Assembly (NCBI RefSeq): GCF_002355595.1
Contig: NZ_AP017422.1
Location: forward strand, 1,612,001-1,676,000
Source of the DNA: Filimonas lacunae
GTDB lineage: Bacteria; Bacteroidota; Bacteroidia; Chitinophagales; Chitinophagaceae
DNA length: 64,000 bases
Direction of reading: 5' to 3'
The position numbers and the translations under genes were made by a program. Shown here piece by piece: positions 15,482-23,304 of this stretch. The notes beneath the pieces are model-generated. The model searched no databases and was not told the DNA's origin. It saw only the letters and a list, made by a program, of their open reading frames with translations. Numbering within the stretch: the first letter of the stretch is position 1; every line of letters starts with the position of its first letter.

Positions 15482-17311
15482 ATGGAAATACTTACCAGTG
15501 CTCTTGCGCAGCAAAACGGGCTGGCACATATACAACCGGCTGTGTGGCAGAAAGCCACCCGGTTACTGATTAAAAAAATGATAGCAGAATTTGCGCATGA
15601 ACAAATTCTGCAGCCACAGCTTACCGGTGAAAAAGATGGGTGGAATACCTATGTGCTCAAGGCCAATGGAAAAGCGGTGGAGTATCATTTTCATGCACGG
15701 GTGTTGAGCTTGCATCACTGGCACATTGATATCGATTCTATTGTTAAAATAGCCAACGGCGATACCGCTTTGCCGGATGCTTTGCAGTTTATGATTGAGT
15801 TCAATGATATGATAGGTATTAGTGATGCTATGTTACCCGTATACCTGGAAGAAGTGGCCGGTACTTTATATGGCAGTGCTTATATTCTTACCCATAATAC
15901 GCAATCATCGGCCATGCTGGTGCATGCCGGTTACCAGGAAATAGAACGTACTATGACAGGGCACCCGCGTTTTATTCCCAACAACGGGCGGGTAGGGTTT
16001 GATGCACAGGATTATAGCCGGTATGCACCGGAAGCGGCGGGGCCATTGCCATTATTATGGATAGCAGCACATCATAGCCGTGCTGAGTTTACAGCTATTG
16101 CCGGGCTTACCTATCAGCAGGTGATAGCCCAGGAACTGGGTAGTGATACCATACAGACTTTTGAAGCTATCCTGAAAGAGAAGGGCCTGTCTGCAGAAGA
16201 ATACTTTTTTATGCCGGTGCATCCCTGGCAGTGGTATAATAAGCTCATCACTTTATTTACACAGGATATAGCCAATGGTTATATGGTTTGCCTGGGAGCA
16301 GGTAACGATCTGTACCAGCCGCAACAGTCTATCCGCACCTTCTTTAACCTTAGTGATGCGAACAAATATTATGTAAAAACGGCGCTGGGTATATTGAATA
16401 TGGGGTATGTGCGCATTTTATCACCCTACTTTATGCGCACTACGCCGGCAATTAATGAGTGGGTATATGCCGTGACAGAAAGCGATGGCTATTTGAAGCA
16501 ATGTGGTTTTTGCGTTTTACGGGAAGTGGCTACTATGGGGTATACCAACAAGCATTACGAAGCGGCTTTGCAGGAAGATAGTCCCTATAAAAAAATGCTG
16601 GCTGCCCTGTGGCGCGAAAGTCCTATGAGTAAGCTACAGCCGGGGCAACAGTTAATGACTATGGCAGCATTACTGCATATAGATACAGAGGGCGATGCTT
16701 TATTACCTGAGTTGATAAAGGCATCGGGATGGGAAGCGGATGCGTGGGTAAAACAATACCTGCATTGCTATCTCAAACCCTTGTTACATTGGTTTTATGC
16801 CCACGATACGGTGTTTATGCCGCATGGCGAAAACCTGGTGCTGGTGATGGATAAGCATGTGCCGGTACGGGCCATTATGAAAGACATTGGAGAAGAGGTG
16901 TCTGTGATGAATGAGTCTGTTGTGTTACCGGAGAAAGCGCAACGGATAAGGGTAACAGTGCCGGAAGAATTAAAAACACGTCCTGTGCTTACGCAGGTGT
17001 TCGATTCTATCTTCCGCTTTATTGCAGCCATCCTGCACGAACAGGGCGACTATGCAGAAGACCGGTTTTGGAAAGCGGTGGCAGACTGTATACACGAATA
17101 CCAGCAACAACATCCGCATTTACACGAAAAGTTTACGCAGTACCATTTGTTTGAGCCGCTGATTACACCGGATGGTTTAAACAGGATGCAAATACTGGAT
17201 AACCGTAAACTGCGTAACAGGGATAATCCTTTTGATGTGCCCACCACGGGGGCGATGACAAACCCGGTAGCTGTTTTTAACCAGGAGGCTTTAAACGGAT
17301 TCCGGAAATGA
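15482..17311 (+). CDS. IucA/IucC family NIS siderophore synthetase, second copy
   Basis: A 609-residue paralogue of the preceding gene, similar along its whole length: GHPRFIPNNGRVGFDAQDY, HPWQWYNKL, SIRTFFN, FMPHGENLVLV and MKDIGEEV all recur at matching positions. The pair therefore probably arose by tandem duplication within this lineage or an ancestor. Catalytic residues look intact in both, so neither is a pseudogene. The second synthetase could add the second hydroxamate arm to the product of the first. The stop codon region overlaps the start of the prolyl oligopeptidase gene (ATG 17308 inside the ATGA), so the genes are translationally coupled. Confidence 0.9.
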   Translation: MEILTSALAQQNGLAHIQPAVWQKATRLLIKKMIAEFAHEQILQPQLTGEKDGWNTYVLKANGKAVEYHFHARVLSLHHWHIDIDSIVKIANGDTALPDALQFMIEFNDMIGISDAMLPVYLEEVAGTLYGSAYILTHNTQSSAMLVHAGYQEIERTMTGHPRFIPNNGRVGFDAQDYSRYAPEAAGPLPLLWIAAHHSRAEFTAIAGLTYQQVIAQELGSDTIQTFEAILKEKGLSAEEYFFMPVHPWQWYNKLITLFTQDIANGYMVCLGAGNDLYQPQQSIRTFFNLSDANKYYVKTALGILNMGYVRILSPYFMRTTPAINEWVYAVTESDGYLKQCGFCVLREVATMGYTNKHYEAALQEDSPYKKMLAALWRESPMSKLQPGQQLMTMAALLHIDTEGDALLPELIKASGWEADAWVKQYLHCYLKPLLHWFYAHDTVFMPHGENLVLVMDKHVPVRAIMKDIGEEVSVMNESVVLPEKAQRIRVTVPEELKTRPVLTQVFDSIFRFIAAILHEQGDYAEDRFWKAVADCIHEYQQQHPHLHEKFTQYHLFEPLITPDGLNRMQILDNRKLRNRDNPFDVPTTGAMTNPVAVFNQEALNGFRK

Positions 17312-19443
17312 AAAAGTGCATAGTCTTAGTATGGATAGCTGTTTGCGGGTATGTGCACACGGCAGCACAGCCGCTGTGGAAATACCCGGTTGCGGTAAAG
17401 GATACCGTGGCCGACCGGTATTTTGATACTACCATTTACGATCCTTACCGTTGGCTGGAAAATGATACCATAGCCCTTACCCGGCAATGGATAGCGCAAC
17501 AGAATGCTGCTACGCAGGATTATCTGGCCACTATTCCTTTCCGGGAAAAGATACGGGCTTATTTAACCCGTAAATGGAATTATACCCGTGAGACGCCACC
17601 TGTAAAAATGGGGGAGTATTATTTGTTCAGTCGCAACAACGGTTTACAGAACCAGAATGTATGGTATCTTAAAAAAGGCCTGGTTGGCAAAGAGGAAGTA
17701 CTGCTGGACCCCAACACTTTTTCGGCAGATGGCACGGTGGCTGTAACCATGCTGGGGGCTTCGGCTGATAAAAGGTACATTGCCTATGCAGTAGCAGAAG
17801 GCGGATCGGATTGGAACAGGATGTATGTGCTGGATGTCACCAACCGAACACGGCTGCCTGATATGCTGCAATGGGTAAAGTTTCCGAGGGCGGCATGGAA
17901 AGGCAACGGCTTTTATTATAGCCGTTATCCTGCACCGGAAAAAGGGCACGAACTGTTTGCACGTAATACCGGCAATGCCATTTATTATCACCATTTGGGC
18001 AGCAGCCAGGAAACAGACTCGCTGGTGTTTACAGATGGCTCCGACAGCAAGGTGAGTGTGGGCGCTTCTGTTACAGAAGATGAACGTTTTCTGATCATAT
18101 GCGCAGTAAAAGGTTCTTTCCTGGGGTATAAATTGAACAGCTCAACAGGTAACGCGTTGTTTTGCCAGGATTTATCGGTGCCCCATTCGCCTATAGATAC
18201 GCTGGTGAGCGATTACAATCATCATAATATTATTATTGATAACGCAGGAGGTGACCTGTTGCTGCAAACCGACAGGGATGCACCTGCTAATAAAGTGGTA
18301 TTGATGCATCCACACCAGCCGCAACCTTCTTTGTGGAAGCTGGTGGTGCCGGAGCAAAAAGAATCGCTGGTGAATATTGAAACCGGTGGTGGCTTTATGT
18401 GGTTGCAGTACTTGCAGGATGCCAGTTCGGTTATTCACCAGTATACCTATAGCGGCAGCAAGGTGGGTGCAGTAGCTTTGCCTGCTATTGGCACTGCCAG
18501 TGGTTTTGCTGCGGGAAAAAGGGATACTGCCTTGTTTTATACGTTTACCAATTGTGTAACGCCGCCTGCTATATACCTGTATGTGATGACCAACGGGCAG
18601 TCGGCTGTATACAGCCAGCCCCGGCTGGATATAGATGCCAATGACTATGTAATAAAGCGGGTGTTCTGTACCTCTAAAGATAGCACCCGTGTGCCCATGT
18701 TCATTGTGCATAAAAAAGGGATGCTGCTGGATGCATCTCACCCTGCTTTTGTGTTAGGGCATGGTGGGTTTAAGCGCAATCTTACCCCCTTCTTTCATGT
18801 GGCTATTATGATGTTCCTGGAACAGGGAGGTGTATATGCACAGCCGGCCCTGCGTGGTGGTAATGAGTATGGTGAAGCCTGGCATCAGGGAGGTATGCGG
18901 CAGAACAAGCAACATGTGTTTGACGATTGTATAGCAGCTACGGAATACTTGGTAAAAGAAGGGTATACCCAGCCTGGGCGTATTGCTATTTCGGGGCAAA
19001 GCACGGGGGCGGTAATGGTGGCTGCCTGTAGTAATCAACGGCCCGATTTGTTTAAGGTGGCGCTGCCGGCTGTAGGTATGCAGGATATGCTGCGTTACCA
19101 TAAGTTTACTATCGGAGCCAGTTGGGCCGAGGAATATGGTACCAGTGATAAGGAAGCTCAGTTTCGTTACCTGGTCCGCTATTCACCCCTGCATAATATC
19201 CGGCCAGGTATTCACCCGGCTACTTTTATCACTACGGCCGACCATGACGATACGGTGGTGCCGGGTCACTCTTACAAGTTTGCTGCTGCGTTGCAGGCTA
19301 ACCAACAAGGGGATAATCCTGTATTTATACGCATTGACAGCCGTTCGGGACATGGACCCGGTAAGCCCACGCATAAGCAGATAGAAGAAGCGACGGATGT
19401 GTGGAGTTTTGTTTTCAGGAATTTAGGTATGGACTTTCATTAA
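17308..19443 (+). CDS. Exported prolyl-oligopeptidase-like serine hydrolase inside the siderophore operon
   Basis: A 711-residue protein with a signal peptide (MKKCIVLVWIAVCGYVHTAA), an N-terminal segment (YPVAVKDTVADRYFDTTIYD then PYRWLEND) and a seven-bladed propeller typical of S9A prolyl oligopeptidases. A C-terminal alpha/beta-hydrolase domain follows. The catalytic triad is visible: Ser565 in GQSTGA, Asp near 647 in TADHDDTVVP and His682 in SGHGPGKP, at spacing like that of classical enzymes. The nucleophile elbow is GQSTGA rather than the usual GGSNGG, which may alter specificity. It overlaps the second NIS synthetase by 4 nt, so it belongs to the operon. A role in hydrolysing or processing the siderophore in the periplasm is suggested by context only. 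Confidence 0.85.
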   Translation: MKKCIVLVWIAVCGYVHTAAQPLWKYPVAVKDTVADRYFDTTIYDPYRWLENDTIALTRQWIAQQNAATQDYLATIPFREKIRAYLTRKWNYTRETPPVKMGEYYLFSRNNGLQNQNVWYLKKGLVGKEEVLLDPNTFSADGTVAVTMLGASADKRYIAYAVAEGGSDWNRMYVLDVTNRTRLPDMLQWVKFPRAAWKGNGFYYSRYPAPEKGHELFARNTGNAIYYHHLGSSQETDSLVFTDGSDSKVSVGASVTEDERFLIICAVKGSFLGYKLNSSTGNALFCQDLSVPHSPIDTLVSDYNHHNIIIDNAGGDLLLQTDRDAPANKVVLMHPHQPQPSLWKLVVPEQKESLVNIETGGGFMWLQYLQDASSVIHQYTYSGSKVGAVALPAIGTASGFAAGKRDTALFYTFTNCVTPPAIYLYVMTNGQSAVYSQPRLDIDANDYVIKRVFCTSKDSTRVPMFIVHKKGMLLDASHPAFVLGHGGFKRNLTPFFHVAIMMFLEQGGVYAQPALRGGNEYGEAWHQGGMRQNKQHVFDDCIAATEYLVKEGYTQPGRIAISGQSTGAVMVAACSNQRPDLFKVALPAVGMQDMLRYHKFTIGASWAEEYGTSDKEAQFRYLVRYSPLHNIRPGIHPATFITTADHDDTVVPGHSYKFAAALQANQQGDNPVFIRIDSRSGHGPGKPTHKQIEEATDVWSFVFRNLGMDFH

Positions 19444-19461
19444 TCATTAATTATCGTGTAT

Positions 19462-20781
19462 ATGCAAAAGATCTATTCTATTATAGGTATTGGTATAGGA
19501 CCTTTTAACCTGGGGCTGGCCGCTTTGCTGGAACCGGTTACAGATGTGAGTGCTTTGTTCTTTGACCAGACAGATGAGTTTGACTGGCATGCGGGCTTAA
19601 TGCTGCAAAATACCACTTTGCAGGATCCGTTTATGGGTACCGACCTGGTAACTATGGCCGATCCTACCAGCCGTTATAGTTTTCTGAATTTTTTAAAACA
19701 AACGGGCAGGCTGTACCGGTTTTTAATCCGTCACGATTTTTACATGTTGCGTCGTGAATACAATGTGTATTGCAAATGGGTGGCCAGCCAGTTAAACAGC
19801 TGCCGTTTCAGTCATCGTGTAACGGGTATCAGTTATGAAGAAGGGCTGTATGTAGTTACCGTAAAGCATACACATACTGGTTTGGTACAAACCTATTATG
19901 CACAAAAACTAGTGCTGGGTACGGGAACGCAACCGGTATTACCTGCTTTTGTTAACAGGGAGGTGCTGCCGGGTGTTATTCATTCCTCGGAGTATTTGCC
20001 TAACAAACCCGCGCTTTTGCAAAAAGGGGCATTAACCATTATTGGTTCGGGACAAAGTGCCGCTGAAATATTCTACGATTTGCTACCCGAAACGAAAAAT
20101 GGTTTTCGCCTGCATTGGTTTACCCGGTCAGACCGCTTTTTCCCGATGGAGCATTCCAAGCTTACCCTTGAAATCAGTTCGCCGGATTATATCAGTTATT
20201 TCCATCGTTTATCAGCAGCAAAAAAGGCAGAAATACTCACTACGCAAAGCTCCTTATCCAAAGGCATTAATGGCAGCCTGATAGACCAGATTTATGATGC
20301 CTTGTACGAGATGACGGTAGGAGGTGTGTTGTTGCCGGTGGAGTTGAGAAGCAACTGTGAATTACAGGCTATAGCACAGCAACAGGACGGGCTATACACG
20401 CTTTTACTGAAACAGGTGCAGCAGCAGAAAGAATTCTCACATACGGCCCCTGCGGTGCTGATGGCTACAGGATATAAATATCACACACCAGGTTGCATTG
20501 CGGGTATTGAACACCGTATACGCCGCACATCGGATGGGCTGCTGAACGTGCATCGTAACTACACGGTGGATGTAGATAACAACAGCATATTTGTACAGAA
20601 CGCTGAAACCCATACACATGGTTTTACTACGCCGGATCTGAGCCTGGGCGCGCATCGCAACTCCTGGATCATTAATGCGGTTGCAGGAAGGGAGGTATAT
20701 GTGATAGATGAACGCATTGCTTACCAGGATTTTGGTGTGGCAGGTGTTACGGCATCGTTAGAGCAGCTGGTATTAAGTTAG
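19462..20781 (+). CDS. L-lysine/ornithine (diamine) N-monooxygenase, IucD/SidA family
   Basis: A 439-residue flavoprotein from ATG 19462; a GTG at 19456 is also in frame. It uses FAD, NADPH and O2 to N-hydroxylate a terminal amine, the first step toward a hydroxamate. Motifs seen are the FAD Rossmann loop IGIGIGPFNLGLA at the N-terminus, the NADPH loop GSGQSAAEIFYDLL near residue 197, and the C-terminal ATGY motif (LMATGYKYHTP). With a decarboxylase upstream, the substrate may be cadaverine (DesB-like) rather than lysine. It lies 19 nt after the prolyl oligopeptidase gene and 20 nt before the MATE gene. Confidence 0.9.
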   Translation: MQKIYSIIGIGIGPFNLGLAALLEPVTDVSALFFDQTDEFDWHAGLMLQNTTLQDPFMGTDLVTMADPTSRYSFLNFLKQTGRLYRFLIRHDFYMLRREYNVYCKWVASQLNSCRFSHRVTGISYEEGLYVVTVKHTHTGLVQTYYAQKLVLGTGTQPVLPAFVNREVLPGVIHSSEYLPNKPALLQKGALTIIGSGQSAAEIFYDLLPETKNGFRLHWFTRSDRFFPMEHSKLTLEISSPDYISYFHRLSAAKKAEILTTQSSLSKGINGSLIDQIYDALYEMTVGGVLLPVELRSNCELQAIAQQQDGLYTLLLKQVQQQKEFSHTAPAVLMATGYKYHTPGCIAGIEHRIRRTSDGLLNVHRNYTVDVDNNSIFVQNAETHTHGFTTPDLSLGAHRNSWIINAVAGREVYVIDERIAYQDFGVAGVTASLEQLVLS

Positions 20782-20800
20782 TTCTCTTTTAAAATGATAT

Positions 20801-22207
20801 ATGAACCCGGTGATTGTTAGAACACGCTCGGTAATGCAGTTGTGTAAGGTAGCTGTATTGGGCAAGGAAAGAAATTTTACCACCAGCAGTGTGTCCAGGG
20901 CCGCTTTTTTGCTGGCATTGCCTGCCATGCTGGAGCTGGTAGTGGAATCGTTGTTTGTGATTGTAGACCTGTTATATGTAAGCAGGCTGGGCACTAATGC
21001 TATCGCTATATCCGGCATGATCAGTTCGGTTATTCTTATTATATATTCTGTTCCTGTGGGGTTAAATATAGCGGCCACTTCGCTGGTGGCCCGGCGTACC
21101 GGAGAGAAACAGCCTTTACAGGCAGGGGCAACGGCCATACAGGCTATTTACGTGGGCATGGCTGTAGCTGTTGTATTAAGCACGCTGGCTTTATATGGTA
21201 ATAAAACCCTGCTGCACTGGATAGGTGCATCTGATACGCTTATACAGGAAGGCGGTACCTATGCCCGCATCCGTTTTGGCTGCCTGTTGTTTATGATACT
21301 GCGGGTGTTAATGAACGGAGTGTTCAGAGGATTGGGGGATGCAGCTATGGCCATGCGGGTGTTGCTGCTTACTTTTTCGATAAATGCGGTGTTAGGAGGG
21401 ATATTGATTTTTGGGTTAGGGCCTGTGCCTGCGCTGGGCTTAACGGGGGCGGCTATAGGTAATGTGGTGGGTAATGGCATTGCTGTGGCGTACCAGGGTT
21501 GGTATTTGAGCAGGCAACGCCTGTTGTGGCATACCAATGCTTCCTGGTTCCGTCCCGATTGGGGCATTATGCGCAAAATGGGAAAGCTGGGTATAGCCGG
21601 AACATTACAGTACCTGATTCCTTCCAGTAGCTGGTTACTGATGATGGGGATAGTGGCGCATCTGGGTAATGCTGCGTTAACCGGTTATATTATCGCTGAC
21701 CGCATTATCATCTGTGCCACTTTACCCGCCTGGGGCATCGCTAATGCGGCAGGTGTGCTAACCGGGCAAAACATTGGCGCAGGTTTGCTGCAAAGGGCCG
21801 AGCAAAGTGTATGGAAAACGGGACTGTTTAATGTATGCTTTTTGGGAGTAGTGGCTATAGGGTTGCTGCTGTTTACCTACCCGATTGCAGGCTTTTTTAC
21901 CAGTGATGCAGATGTGCTGCAAAACACGGTACTCTATCTGCGATGTATGGCTATTGCCTTTTTCTTTTTTGGTTATACAATGGTCATTTCCCGTTCGCTG
22001 AATGCAGCCGGGCATGTGCATATGGTGTCGTTATTATACGTGGGCATGTTTTACGTGATACAATTGCCACTGGCTTACTTATGGGGTATTACGTGGGGAG
22101 CGGGTTCGCGGGGTATATTCGGGGCTATCCTGGTTTCTGAAATTGCGCTGGCCATTACCTGTATTTTTTTGTTTAAAAAAGGCAGGTGGAAGACGGGGAA
22201 GCTGTAA
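20801..22207 (+). CDS. MATE family exporter, probable siderophore efflux pump
   Basis: A 468-residue integral membrane protein with about 12 hydrophobic segments arranged as two similar halves. The typical MATE start (AAFLLALPAMLELVVESLFV, then VDLLYVSRLGTNAIAISGM) is present. MATE pumps use proton or sodium gradients to expel small organic molecules. As the last gene of the biosynthesis operon it probably exports the apo-siderophore across the inner membrane. The reading frame is complete, and the end is rich in charged residues. A general drug exporter is the alternative, but the tight operon position argues for the dedicated role. Confidence 0.85.
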   Translation: MNPVIVRTRSVMQLCKVAVLGKERNFTTSSVSRAAFLLALPAMLELVVESLFVIVDLLYVSRLGTNAIAISGMISSVILIIYSVPVGLNIAATSLVARRTGEKQPLQAGATAIQAIYVGMAVAVVLSTLALYGNKTLLHWIGASDTLIQEGGTYARIRFGCLLFMILRVLMNGVFRGLGDAAMAMRVLLLTFSINAVLGGILIFGLGPVPALGLTGAAIGNVVGNGIAVAYQGWYLSRQRLLWHTNASWFRPDWGIMRKMGKLGIAGTLQYLIPSSSWLLMMGIVAHLGNAALTGYIIADRIIICATLPAWGIANAAGVLTGQNIGAGLLQRAEQSVWKTGLFNVCFLGVVAIGLLLFTYPIAGFFTSDADVLQNTVLYLRCMAIAFFFFGYTMVISRSLNAAGHVHMVSLLYVGMFYVIQLPLAYLWGITWGAGSRGIFGAILVSEIALAITCIFLFKKGRWKTGKL

Positions 22208-22241
22208 ACCTGTTTTTTGAGAGATGTTGTGGGCTTCGTTC

Positions 22242-22249
22242 TATATTTG
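22242..22249 (+). promoter_or_regulatory. Candidate -7 promoter element for the SH3-domain gene
   Basis: TATATTTG matches TAnnTTTG exactly and lies 6 nt before the ATG at 22256. A TTTG is present 22 nt upstream (22216-22219), a little farther than usual. If it is used, the transcript would be leaderless. Confidence 0.35.
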
Positions 22250-22255
22250 TAGCCT

Positions 22256-23134
22256 ATGAAAAAGAATAATTTCCCTAAACATTGCTTCGTTTTGCTGCTC
22301 AGCTTCTTTACTACCACTGCTTTATGTGCACAGGAGTTGGAAGAGGTGGTGTGGCCGGCCACTATGTACCAGTTTCCGGAAGGTGATAGTGTAACCGTTT
22401 TTGCAGATACGGCATATGTTCGGTCTTTCCCTTCTACCACAGCTTCTAAAATGGGAGTAGTGCCGGGTGGTACTAAAGTGGTTTTTGTAAAAGAAGAGTC
22501 TGTACAAAAGATCAGCGGATTTGCGGCTCCCTGGGTTAAAGTACGTTATTTGAATAATAGCGTAAGCCAGGAAGGATATATCTGGAAAGGATTGCTGGCG
22601 CTGGGAAGTGCTAAGCGTAGCGGCAAACAGTTTCTCTACGGTGTAGATCATGTGATACCCAATGCAGATAAGGATATGGGGCCTGCCTGTTATATGAAGG
22701 TAAAGGTGCTGGATTCTGTAAATAAGCTATTAGGCGCCACCTCGTGGGAGCTGAAAAGTTCATCAGAAGCCTCTTATACTGAATTCAAGTCTTTAGGCGG
22801 TATGGGGCTGGAAGGCGTTACCGATATAGTAAGAATGATGTTTAGCGGAGAAGCCTGTGGCATTCCTACCGACTATGTTTATTTTGGCTGGACGGGAACT
22901 GGCTTTTTGCCTTTGCCTGGCAAAATGGTGGAAAGTGATGCCGGCGCTTTTTATCATGGAGAAGAATTGTTTTTTCCTTCTGAAAAAGGCGGGCAACCTG
23001 GTAAAATTATTAAGGTGATAGAAGATGAAGAGGTGCTGGAGGAAATAGATAAAAAAACAGGAGAACCTAAAACTAAAAAAACAAAATCGAAAGAAGTATA
23101 TAGCTGGGACGGAAAAACAGCGGTGAAACTATAA
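22256..23134 (+). CDS. Exported bacterial SH3-domain protein
   Basis: A 292-residue protein with a signal peptide ending in ALCAQ. Residues about 45-115 match a bacterial SH3 (SH3b) domain (VFADTAYVRSFPSTTASKMG, then WVKVRYLNN and GYIWKGLLAL), usually a cell-wall-binding module. The middle contains a beta-rich region (SWELKSSSEASYTEFKSLGG) and the C-terminus is strongly charged, with Lys/Glu repeats near residues 262-282. No catalytic domain is seen. It follows the MATE gene by 48 nt on the same strand but has its own candidate promoter, so a role in siderophore transport is not implied. Confidence 0.7.
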   Translation: MKKNNFPKHCFVLLLSFFTTTALCAQELEEVVWPATMYQFPEGDSVTVFADTAYVRSFPSTTASKMGVVPGGTKVVFVKEESVQKISGFAAPWVKVRYLNNSVSQEGYIWKGLLALGSAKRSGKQFLYGVDHVIPNADKDMGPACYMKVKVLDSVNKLLGATSWELKSSSEASYTEFKSLGGMGLEGVTDIVRMMFSGEACGIPTDYVYFGWTGTGFLPLPGKMVESDAGAFYHGEELFFPSEKGGQPGKIIKVIEDEEVLEEIDKKTGEPKTKKTKSKEVYSWDGKTAVKL

Positions 23135-23150
23135 AAAAAGACATTTTAGT

Positions 23151-23186
23151 AAAAAGCCCTTGCAGCACATGTTGCAGGGGCTTTTT
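23151..23186 (+). terminator. Rho-independent terminator
   Basis: A 14-bp stem (AAAAAGCCCTTGCA / TGCAGGGGCTTTTT, one G-U pair) with an 8-nt loop and a T-run, 16 nt after the SH3 gene stop. Confidence 0.75.
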
Positions 23187-23304
23187 ATTGGCTGGTGGTT
23201 ACCAGTTTACCCCTCTTATTTTACGGGCTACACCCCGGTAGCTGTTGAAATGGCATGTTAATTTACTGCTGCCATAATTCTATTCATTGCATATAACCAT
23301 TCGT

